Assembly (NCBI RefSeq): GCF_045679555.1
Contig: NC_092091.1
Span: 78,950,685 to 79,014,684, forward strand
Reading direction: 5' to 3'
Source: Salvelinus alpinus
Lineage: Eukaryota > Chordata > Actinopteri > Salmoniformes > Salmonidae
DNA: 64,000 nt
Of the stretch, positions 46,250 through 55,411 are shown piece by piece. The position numbers and the translations under genes are program-made. The notes below the pieces were generated by a model. That model was not told the origin of the DNA. It was given only the letters and a program-made list of their open reading frames with translations, and did not search any database. Positions within the stretch are counted from its first letter, which is position 1. Each line of letters begins with the position of its first letter.

Positions 46250-46832
46250 ACTACTTACACCACTCCTCAGGATCCCTCCCCCTTGATCCATCTTCCTCTA
46301 CTTTCTTCACTGCCTCAGCATACGACAACTTCTGCACTACTCTAACCCTGGAAACCTCAACCTGTCTCTCTCGCACGGGACATTTCTGATCCCCAGCCCC
46401 ATGGGCACCACTACTTTCCCCAATGCTACACATTCCTTTGTCTCATGCCCTTCTGAACACTTCTCAAACCTAGGATCCTCCCTCCTACACACTGCTGCCA
46501 CATGCCCATACACTTGACACCTGTAACAATGTAAAGTATTTGGCACAAAAGCTCGTACAGGATAACTTATATATCCTAACATCACTTTGTCGGGCAAAGA
46601 CTCATCAAAACTCAAAGGAACAAGCAATGACTCTTCTGTTTCACCACTTTCACCACGTCGCACCAAACAACGAGCATCACAAACACCGGGAATCTTTCTC
46701 TTCAGTTGGTCAACTTTTACATTTACTGCTACCCCAGTAATCACTCCTTTCAATTGCACCCTTTTCTTGAGAGCGAAACAATTCACATTTCTTGCCCCCA
46801 TTCGTTTACAGCCGAGCGCCTTCTCCCTCTGA
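46250..46832 (-). pseudogene. LINE ORF1-like protein with zinc knuckles
   Basis: Minus-strand frame with NCFALKKRVQLKGVITGVAV, IPGVCDARCLVRR, then knuckles CYRCQVYGHVAAVC and CSEGHETKEC. This is the ORF1 (RNA-binding) protein of a fish non-LTR element. The C-terminal part (46250-46340: LSYAEAVKKVEEDG) is in a shifted frame. No RT lies nearby. Confidence 0.72.
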
Positions 46833-46927
46833 TCAGCAGAAACACAAACAATTACCCCTTCTGGTTACCCTCACCGATTCCTCAGCAACCAACTCTGTTT
46901 TCACCCACCCTGAAACCACAAATGGTT

Positions 46928-47140
46928 ATACAGTATTCGTATAATCTTTTAGTCGTCCCCGTGACAGTTGTAAATACTCCTTTGTTCCTCCAGGTAGAGG
47001 CAGATGACTTTGTGGAGCTCATGGGTCTTTCGATGATGGCAGACATGATAGGAGTGAAGGAGCTCAGGGAAGCTTTCTTTTAGGTACAGAGACCCAATAA
47101 TCATTATATTAAATGCGTTTATGATATGAAGAGTGGTCAC
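46928..47140 (-). other. Paralogous block downstream of GTPase exon, copy 3
   Basis: Counterpart of 16268-16480, in the same place and orientation relative to the AIG1 exon. Marks the 3' boundary of the duplicated unit as far as I can follow it. Confidence 0.5.
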
Positions 47141-47521
47141 AGAGCTGGAATTAGATCACTTATTCTCTCCCTCCCTCCCTTTATTTCACTTTGTCTTTGT
47201 TCATACATATTTTAATTGACATAGCAACAAACACCATACTTTTAACACAAAGTTATTCAAAAAGTTATGTATTTATTTTCTTACAAACAATTGTTGTTTT
47301 AAAAAGCCCTAAATGATAAAGTGTGTACATCTTTGTTCGTTTGATATTAAGTAGATGAATCAAGAGAAATGTTACATGAACTTTGTAAAAGAATGCTGAG
47401 ATTTTGAAATGAAATCAACCAACCAGTCAGAACAATGAATAATATTACAGACTCACAGTATCTCCCTTGTTTTACTACTTCCCACTCTGTCGCTTGAAAC
47501 ATCTCATTGGTGTAGTGGCTT

Positions 47522-47922
47522 TGTCACGTTCTGACCATAGTTCTTGTGTGTTTTGCTTGTTTTAGTGTTGGTCAGGACGTGAGCTGGGTGGGCATTCTAT
47601 GTTGTGTGTCTAGTTTGTCTGTTTCTGTGTTCGGCCTAATATGGTTCTCAATCAGAGGCAGCTGTCAATCGTTGTCCCTGATTGGGAATCATATATAGGT
47701 GGCTTGTTTTGTGTTGGGATTTGTTGGTGGTTGTTTCCTGTCTCTGTGTTTTCTCTGCACCAGCTAGGACTGTATCGGTTTGCCACATTTGTTATTTTGT
47801 ATTGTTGTAAGTGTTCACGTTGTTCGTATTATTAAATATGTTGAGCACCAACTACGCTGCGTCTTGGTCCGATCCCTGCTACACCTCCTCTTCTCTTGAA
47901 GAGGAGGAAGGCTGCCGTTACA
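47522..47922 (+). mobile_element. Solo-LTR-like element
   Basis: 401 bp, TGTCACGTTCTG...GCCGTTACA, with an exact 5-bp duplication GGCTT (47517-47521 and 47923-47927). An ATTAAATATG polyadenylation-like signal precedes CTGCGTCTTGGTCC near the 3' end. It splits the 3' flank of gene copy 3; the same flank is uninterrupted at about 19150-19200. Confidence 0.87.
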
Positions 47923-48194
47923 GGCTTGTTCTCCAGCAGTAAACAGGAACAGGCAAGGCAGAGACACTAAGTAAAGTCAGAACATTGACTGATATATGAA
48001 TATATCAAATAATAAAGTCAAACAATTTGTACAATGTACAGCGCTGTTAACTATGGACTCTTTCATTGAGTCCTGCATCTATCTACTACTCTAGCTCCAA
48101 TACTTCCCCCCACACCGACTCGACCTTTGGTCCAACAACTGCCCGAACAGCTGTTCCAACAACTGGTCCAGAAACTGCTTCAGTTATAGCACCA

Positions 48195-48860
48195 ATCTAG
48201 CTAGAAGATGATGCATATGTTTCAGCTTGCTCTGTAGCTTCTCTTTCATGTTTTTCTTCTTCCATTAGACGCTCTCCTTCAAACTTTTCCTTCAGTTCTT
48301 CCATCTCTTTGCGTCTTTTCTCTTTGTTCTCTCTCAGGATCCTGTTTATTTTCTTCAATTTTTCTGTCAGCTTCTTGTAACATCTCATTGGTGTAGTATC
48401 TTCCTCCATTTATTTTCACCATCTTGTTTATCTTCTCAAGCAGCTTAATGACCAGAGGGATTCTGATCTCTGTTGTTGAAGACATGATATCCCCCATTGT
48501 TTTATGAAATGTTGAAGATCTGGAGAATCATCCACATGGTCTTTAATTGACGTTCCCTTGAGACGATCTCCGTGGGTAAATAGGACCATTGTTTAGTTTG
48601 CAGCCCATTCTCCAAAGGTTGTCTGAATGATCTCCAGTATTTCCTTCTGCTCAGGTGTGATTCTACCCAGCTGGATCACAATCAGCAACACATGGGGACG
48701 AGGAGCAGACAAAAAGATGCACTTTGATATCTTTATCATTGCCTCCCCTTTGGTACAGTTGGTGTCAAACACACCTAGAGTCTTGATAACAGTGACCAAT
48801 TGCCCATTCACCTCACCTTTGACCTTTATGCAGTCTGTCATATTTTTCCTTACACAATGT
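48195..48860 (-). pseudogene. AIG1/GIMAP-type GTPase exon, gene copy 3, broken
   Basis: Retains KISKCIFLSAPRPHVLLIVIQLGRIT, FTHGDRLKG, GGRYYTNEMLQEADRK and a normal charged coiled-coil tail (EKRRKEMEELKEKFEGERL). The P-loop and acceptor are gone: intron-like sequence matching 20350-20400 of copy 2 runs straight into codons after the P-loop. The G3 motif is altered (KTLGVFDT), a TAA stands at about 48592, and frameshifts follow near 48480 and 48380. Cannot bind GTP normally. Confidence 0.9.
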
Positions 48861-49110
48861 GAGAGGAAGAATGGACGGCATCACCCATGTTAGTAGGCTT
48901 TCATTTTGTTGAGGGAAAACTATTTTACTGAAACATTTCTCAAGATTAGTCAATTTTGCAGAGGTTCTCTTTCTCTATAAGTCAATACAATAAGCTGCAT
49001 TTTTAGTTTCACACTGCTTCTGGACTCCAACGACTAACATTTGTGGTCTATAGACTATACACTTCAAGCAAATGAATGATAACTTAATGAATCAGTGGAA
49101 ACATTTAAGA

Positions 49111-49701
49111 AACAAGGAGATCTACAGTTTCAATTAATACACTGATTATTTATACTAAACAAGGAGGCCTACACTTTCAGTTAATACTCACTGATCCTTT
49201 AGACTAAACAAGGAGGCCTACACTTTCAGTTAATACTCACTGATTATTTAGACTAAACAAGGAGGCCTACACTTTCAGTTAATACTCACTGATCCTTTAG
49301 ACTAAACAAGGAGGCCTACACTTTCAGTTAATACTCACTGATTCTTTAGACTAAACAAGGAGGCCTACACTTTCAGTTAATACTCACTGAGTCTTTAGAC
49401 TAAACAAGGAGGCCTACACTTTCAGTTAATACTCACTGAGTCTTTAGCCTAAACAAGGAGGCCTACACTTTCAGTTAATACTCACTGATTATTTAGACTA
49501 AACAAGGAGGCCTACACTTTCAGTTAATACTCACTGATTATTTAGACTAAACAAGGAGGCCTACACTCAGTTAATACACATATTATTTAGACTAAACAAG
49601 GAGGCCTACACTTTCAGTTAATACTCACTGATTCTTTAGACTAAACAAGGAGGCCTACACGTTTAGTTAATACTCACTGATTCTTTAGACTAAACAAGGA
49701 G
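49111..49701 (-). repeat. 49-bp minisatellite, about 12 units, in copy-3 intron
   Basis: Unit AAACAAGGAGGCCTACACTT plus TCAGTTAATACTCACTGATT and ATTTAGACT, one unit shortened near 49565. It lies between the last FN3 exon and the GTPase exon. The same place in copy 2 (20676-20712) has one unit. Confidence 0.96.
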
Positions 49702-49861
49702 GGGCTTGAAGTAGAACATTTCCACTAGTTCAGATTGTTCCACTTCCACCCCCACTAGTAAATTGAGTAGCTTGCTGTCTATGATATGTGAGAATTGGTA
49801 CTAGGTTCCGATATTAGTTTTTGAAACAATTTTACGACAAGTCGGCAAGTGCAGGCCTTAC

Positions 49862-50131
49862 TAGTGCAGATGGTTGTAGAGACTGGTTCACTCTGTTCCC
49901 CATTGTTCAGCACAGTAGAGACACTGATGGTGTACTGAGTACCAGGTCGTAGGTCAGAGAGTGTCTTGTGACAGTCATCAGGGTATGCTGCCTGAGTTTC
50001 TGTTCTTGGGCTGCAGTAAGATATGAGGAACTGCTGAGGGTTTTGATCCGGTTCGAGAGTCGTGGTCCATCTTACAGAGAGGGAGGTAGATTTCAGCTTC
50101 TTTAAAGCCAAGTCTCCTGCGGCTGGGACCT
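49862..50131 (-). CDS. Fibronectin III exon (fourth), gene copy 3
   Basis: 270 bp, acceptor TATTTTAG, donor ACTA|GTAAGG, phase 1 on both sides. Encodes a complete FN3 fold: LKSTSLSVRWTTT (B strand), QFLISYCSP (C), LSDLRPGTQYTISVSTVLN (E-F). The exon is intact although the gene as a whole is broken. Its 3' half is very close to the exon at 50771-51037, suggesting recent conversion or duplication. Confidence 0.87.
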
Positions 50132-50234
50132 CTAAAATAAATTGTAAACAAGAAAAGGAAGGTGTTAGTATATAAAACAGAGTGATCTGACTGGAAATTG
50201 CATGACATTTTTTATTTCTGAATTTGGTCCTTAC

Positions 50235-50504
50235 TTGTGGTCAAGGTGATTGACACTATTTGGCTTTGCACCCCATCTTCCAACCCAGAACAGACAGTGA
50301 CTAAGTATTCAGAGCCACATTGCAGGTCAGAGAGAGTGATGCTGTGTGAAGATGTGGTAGTGATGTGTGGTTCTGTCCCTGGACAATGGTAGGAGATCTG
50401 GTAATGATGTTGGGTTTGGTCCAATCCTGGTGGCTGGTTCCAGCTAACAGCAGCTGATGTGGTGTCCACTGGGTCAACAGTCAGCTGGTCTGGAGCAGGA
50501 AGTA
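50235..50504 (-). CDS. Fibronectin III exon (third), gene copy 3
   Basis: 270 bp, acceptor CCCCTAG, donor CACAA|GTAAGG, phase 1-1. Shows DTTSAAVSWNQPPG, YQISYHCPG and LSDLQCGSEYLVTVCSGLED. This is the module type whose half remains in copy 2 at 20742-20887. Confidence 0.87.
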
Positions 50505-50770
50505 CTAGGGGAAAATACATTATTGTTAGTGTTACAGTTTAACTCCAGAAATATACTACAGGAGGAAAAATAGAATAAGTCCAGGGATAAACATGTCTGT
50601 AATTGCTTTTGATTTGGGAAGAAATAAGTTTAAAAAAAAACAGAAGTCACAACAGAAGTTAACTTGTAATGTTACAAAATGTCTGTTCTGGTTACTGGTA
50701 AAGATATTAGCTGTAACAAGGTGAGGTAGATTAACACAGATGAACAGCAATAAGAAGGTAGATCTCTTAC

Positions 50771-51037
50771 TAGTACAGATGGTTGTAGAGACAGGTTCAC
50801 TCTGTTCCCCATTGTTCAGCACAGTAGAGACACTGATGGTGTACTCGGTCCCAGGTTGCAGGTTTGAGACAGTTTTGTGGCATTCCTTAGTATTTTCTGT
50901 GCAGGGATTTTTTCCTGGGCTGCAGTAGGATATGAGGAAGCGTTGTGGGACTTTCTCCATCCCTTCAGCCTTGGTCCAATGGAGAGTGAAGGAGGTATCT
51001 TTCAAATGGTCTACCTTTAAGTCTCTGGGTGGAACCA
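50771..51037 (-). CDS. Fibronectin III exon (second), gene copy 3
   Basis: 267 bp, acceptor TGCTCCAG, donor ACTA|GTAAGAG, phase 1-1. Shows LKDTSFTLHWTKAEG, FLISYCSPGKN and VSNLQPGTEYTISVSTVLN. Intact frame. Confidence 0.87.
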
Positions 51038-51135
51038 CTGGAGCATAAATCATGATTTATTTTAAGATCCATAACAATATCTCTCTTAAAACACAAAGTA
51101 TGTCAGTACAACATGACTAAAATCAAACTCTTTAC

Positions 51136-51372
51136 CTATGAATACAGATGCAGAGACCCATCTGCTTTGTCTGCCATCTTCTCCCTCTGTGGCCACACTG
51201 AAGTGATACTTTTCACCAGGTTGGAGACTGCTTATTTCAAGCTGATACACATATTTCATTCTTGATGAGCTTGTTTCTCAGTCACATTCCCAGGTAATTC
51301 TAAACTGTTGTGGTCCCTCTACTCCCTCAGGAGAACTCCAGTTCAGAGACAGTCTGATGTCAGCAACAGGAT
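51136..51372 (-). pseudogene. Fibronectin III exon (first), gene copy 3, with a stop
   Basis: 237 bp, acceptor TTTCCAG, donor ATAG|GTAAAG, phase 1-1. Shows LSLNWSSPEGVEGPQQFRIT and EISSLQPGEKYHFSVATEGE. A TGA follows WECD in the middle of the module, so translation would end here. Confidence 0.82.
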
Positions 51373-51618
51373 CTGGAAATCACCAGGACACCAGGAGGGG
51401 GCAGCACTGGTGAAGACATGACAGGAGACAAAAAACACACAATTGGAACTGTATTTACGAACACAAATGCATATCTGAATTTAAGGAGAAACAAATGATA
51501 TCTTAACAAATCATTGTTTTATTGTATGTTCATCATTGTTCACAAGTTATAAGCTATCACTTAAGGTCTCAAAACACTACTTTTGAGTCAGTTAATTATT
51601 GATTGTACATGCACTTAC

Positions 51619-51687
51619 TGGCGACTGTCTCTGACCTTTGGTGTTGCTCTCCATCAAAAGTCTTGAGTGTTGCTCTCCATCAAAAGT
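51619..51687 (-). pseudogene. Linker exon, gene copy 3, internally duplicated
   Basis: Counterpart of 20917-20959. Acceptor GTCAAG and donor CCA|GTAAGT are kept, but TTTTGATGGAGAGCAACAC is present twice in tandem, changing the frame. Confidence 0.6.
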
Positions 51688-51871
51688 CTTGACAGTGGAA
51701 ACAGAGTAAGAAACAATCTTTTCATTGAAAAAACTAAATGTTTATGTTGCAAAACAAGCAATGATAAAGCTTGTAGCTTGAACTTGCATAAACAGTACTA
51801 GCAAATGCATAATCTTCTGTAATAAGTATATTCAGTTATCCACTCAATAAAATGAGGAGGAAATCGGCTAC

Positions 51872-52166
51872 CTGGTGTCCAGCTTGTTTCATCCCATCAT
51901 AGATGTATCATGTCCTTTGTGCTTTGATACTGAACACAGACTGCAGATCAGCACCTGGTCTGTCCTGCAGAACACCTCCAGAGCTCTGTGGTGTTCCTGA
52001 CAGTCTCTCCTCCAGGTGTCTATTCACATCCACCACTGTGTGTCTCTTTAGTTTAGCTACTGTATAGTGCTGTCTGATGTGGGTCTCACAGTAGGACACA
52101 CTGCACGTCTGACAGAACTTCACAGCTTGGACCTCAGAGCAGATATCACAGACAACCTCTTCTGGC
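51872..52166 (-). pseudogene. Two-B-box exon, gene copy 3, frameshifted
   Basis: First module intact (VVCDICSEVQAVKFC..CSVSYC...H). A 2-bp deletion relative to copies 1 and 2, in the LEERL region near 52003, shifts the frame before the second module, whose codons survive in another frame. Splice signals are intact. Confidence 0.88.
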
Positions 52167-52219
52167 CTGGATGGGAATTGGAAAATAACATTTATCAAAT
52201 ACATTGATCAAAATAACCT

Positions 52220-53303
52220 TGTAGCGGTATTAGAGAAAGGTAAAGAAGATTTTGTTCGGGCGCCAGGCAGGTATTAACCCTGCCGAAAGAAAAGAATAGT
52301 AGAACAGCGAGAGTACCACTACCAGACCCACACACATCAACAGAAGAGACTGCCTAGAGTGTAGCCTGTTGACCAGATAGCCAGCGGAGAGAAAAAATAA
52401 TAAACACCCTATAGATCCCACATCACATCACAGTCCTTCCACAATTCTTGGTAACCCCACCAAGCATACCTCATATAACAATAATGGCAGAGCAAATAAA
52501 CAGCAACTTCATACAATAACAAATGAACCCAGTCATCACACAGAGGATTGGCAACAGTTTGTATTCTCTGTTGTGAAGGAGTGCAGAGGGTAGGAATGTG
52601 TGGGGTTCATATACACACTACTTCACCAAGCATACCTTATATAACAATAATGGCAGAGCAAATAAACAGCAACTTCATAAAATAATGAATGAAACCAGTC
52701 ATCACACAGAGGATTGGCAATAGTTTGTATTCTCTTCCTGGTGAGGAGTGCAGAGGGTATGAATGGGTGGTGTTCATATACACACTAGTCCAGTTCCAAT
52801 GAAACTTCAATGTACTTAGGAAATAGAGTCAGTTTCAGTGTGAAGCACTGGAACATAGCGGGAAAAGAAAGAGAAAAAGAACAAGAGAGGGCTTAGCTGT
52901 GGTCTGGAGGGTGCAGGTATCCGGTCTGACTGTCCGATGGTATGTTGGGTTGTAGTTGAACGCTTCGCAACAAATGTTGCTACTAATCCATTTGATCCAT
53001 AACCATCGCGGTCCCAAATGAGAACAACCACGTCGTCGAGCGATCACACCGAGGATTGATCCAAACACTATACAACCACATACGCTGAAGACAAACAAAA
53101 AACCTCTGCAGCATAGCACACAACAAAAACTGTCGCGGTCACAAATGAGAACAACCACGTCTTCGCATAGCACACACAAACCAAACTGTCGCGCCAACAA
53201 GAGCTCCCCTCCAATAGAGCTTAACGAGCTCTTTTATCTCCTCCTTCCTACTGCTCATGTGCTTTTAAAGTGGCAGCGCACTTAAGTGCCGGATTTTGCC
53301 ACA
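52220..53303 (-). mobile_element. LTR-like insertion in copy-3 intron
   Basis: TGTAGCGG at the left and TTGCCACA at the right, with ACCT on both sides (52216-52219 and 53304-53307). Comparison with copy 2 near 21442 gives the empty site: the intron reads straight through AACCTGATCCATT there, and AACCTAATCTATT here after the insert. It contains a 166-bp tandem duplication (about 52457-52788) and, on the minus strand, TGGCGCCCGAACA near 52260, which matches a tRNA-Lys primer-binding site. Confidence 0.6.
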
Positions 53304-53307
53304 ACCT

Positions 53308-53845
53308 AATCTATTTAGTTTAACCCAATGAGTCCCACCATAACGCCGGCTTGATTTTGGACTTCTAACCCCTTTTAAGCAACGTGTGTTTGAGCTACAG
53401 CCTTCTGGGTTGTACCATTGGATTCTATTTATTCTGCATCTGTTGATACCAACCATTAGTGTGTGTGATTAACGGGGACTTAGGTAGAGCTGTCAGAATG
53501 GTTTGAGCTACAAACTATTAAACGCTACATATGAGAAGCTGAGACTCTCACACACATGTAACATGCTTGACGCTCACAAGCTACACAAGAGTTGTTAGAA
53601 GGTAAGTGGTTCTTCTACATAGAAGATCATAGGAAATCCCAGGACATACTGTCTATAATACTGTAATAAGCTCACAGTTGCTGTCACAAAGGAGGGACCA
53701 TATTCCTGTAAAGCTTAGAGAGCATCTCATGTTAAATACTGTTGAAGTTATATGGCTACAGGTTCATCTAGTTCACCTAAAGCTCATTCTGGTAGGAAGC
53801 TGCTCTAGACCCGTGCAAATAGTATCTGGATAATATGTGTGAAAT
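53308..53845. other. Intron or flank of copy 3, no gene
   Basis: Begins with sequence alignable to the copy-2 intron, then diverges. Nothing recognised. The two Ser-Met-Lys-Ser exons of copy 2 have no counterpart here or elsewhere in copy 3. Confidence 0.5.
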
Positions 53846-55105
53846 CAAATGTTATTAGTCACATGCGCCGAATACAAGTGTAGACCTTACAGTGAAATTC
53901 TTACTTACAAGCCCTTACCATCAATGCAGTTAAAAAAATATGATTATGAATAAGAATTAAAAGTAACAAGTAGTTAAAGAGCAGCAGTAAAATAACAATA
54001 ACGAGACTATATACAATGTGCGGGGGCACCGGTTAGTCGAGGTAATTGAGGTGATATGTACATGTAGGTAGAGTTATTAAAGTGACTATGCATAGATAAT
54101 AAAAGAGAGTAGCAGCGGCATAAAGGGGGGGGGATGCAAAAAGTCTGGGTAGCAATTTGATTAGATGTTCAGGAGTCTTATGGCTTGGGGGTAGAAACTG
54201 TTTATAAGCCTCTTGGACCTAGACTTGTCACTCTTGTACCACTTGCCGTGCGGCAGCAGAGAGAACAGTCTATGACTAGGGTGGCTGGAGTCTTTGACAA
54301 TTTTTACGGCCTTCCTCTGACACCGCCTGGTATAGAGGTCCTGGATGGCAGGAAGCTTGGCCCCAGTGATGTACTGGGCCGTATGCACTACCCTCTGTAG
54401 TGCCTTGCGGTCGGAGAACGAGCAGTTGCCATACCAGGCAGTGATGCAACCAGTCAGGATGCTCTCGATGGTGCAGTTGTAGAACTTTTTGAGGATCTGA
54501 GGACCCATGACAAATCTTTTCAGTCTCCTGAGGGGGAATAGGTTTTGTCGTGCCCTCTTCACGACTGTCTTTGTGTGCTTGGACCATGTTAGTTTGTTGG
54601 TGATGTGGACAGCAAGGAACTTGAAGCTCTCAACCTGCTACTCTACAGCGCCGTCGATGAGAATGGGGCCGTGCTCTGTCCTCCTTTTTCTGTAGTCCAC
54701 AATCATCTCCATTGTCTTGATCACGTTGAGGGAGGGGTTGTTGTCCTGGCACCACATTGCCAGGTCTCTGACCTCCTCGCTATAGGCTGTCTCGTCGTTG
54801 ATCAGGCTGTTGTGTCAGACACTGTTGTGTCATATGCCAATTTAATGATGATGTTGGAGTCGTGCCTGGCCGTGCAGTCATGAGTGAACAGGGAGTACAG
54901 GAGGGGACTGAGTACGCACCTCTGAGGGGCACCTCAGTTGAGGATCAGAGTGGCGGCTGTGTTGATACCTATCCTTACCACCTGGGGCCGGCCAGTCAGG
55001 AAGTCCAGGATCCAGTTACAGAGGGAGGTGTTTAGTCCCAGGGCCCTTAGCTTATTGATGAGCTTTGAGGGCACTACAGTGTTTCAGAAGGCTTCTATGT
55101 AGAAT
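53846..55105 (-). mobile_element. LINE of the second family, 5'-truncated
   Basis: Minus-strand copy of the 29240-32092 family. The RT C-terminal part is readable: YNCTIESILTGCITAWYGNC, ALQRVVHTAQYITGAKLPA and RLFSLLPHGKWYKS in one frame (54161-54562), and upstream RT parts in others. 3' end at the left (ACATTTGATTTCACAC-like tail on the minus strand). Confidence 0.9.
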
Positions 55106-55411
55106 CCGTTTTGCCTTCCAAACAATCAAAGAACCCATTCTTTCAACAACAACAAAAAATTGGTAGAATGCTATTCCACCACAAAGAACCCTTTTGAAAC
55201 CCTTTTTATAAGAGTGTTTCTAAGTGTCAAACAATTATATGACTTTGACCAACTGGGTTTAAACCTGAACCTTCTTTGCACCACAAGACTGGGTTGAGAT
55301 AAAACTATACCTTTTCAATTGCCACATGTGCTTTGTTTTGGGGGTTCGGGCCTTGTTTGGTGACCCGTCCTTATATTTTTTTATGGATGGCACCACCCTC
55401 AGTCTACTGCT
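55106..55411 (-). pseudogene. Remnant of start exon, gene copy 3
   Basis: The coding part matching copy 2 (GGGTGGTGCCATCCATAAAA on the minus strand) lies at about 55340-55411, next to the minisatellite. From the last unit's ATG the frame meets TAG after MSYPEQ, so the original N-terminus is lost. The remaining 55106-55330 is plain A/T-rich sequence. Confidence 0.6.

Noticed and set aside
46706..47083. ORF of 125 codons on the plus strand
   Set aside because: Crosses from the antisense of a LINE ORF1 into the paralogous flank block; the frame is not kept in the equivalent block at 16268.
48195..48860. Functional GIMAP gene in copy 3
   Set aside because: P-loop and acceptor are missing, the G3 motif is altered, and there are an internal stop and frameshifts.
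52816..53200. Minus-strand ORFs with hydrophobic stretches (possible membrane protein)
   Set aside because: They lie wholly inside the LTR-like insertion and over internal duplications; absent from the equivalent place in copy 2.
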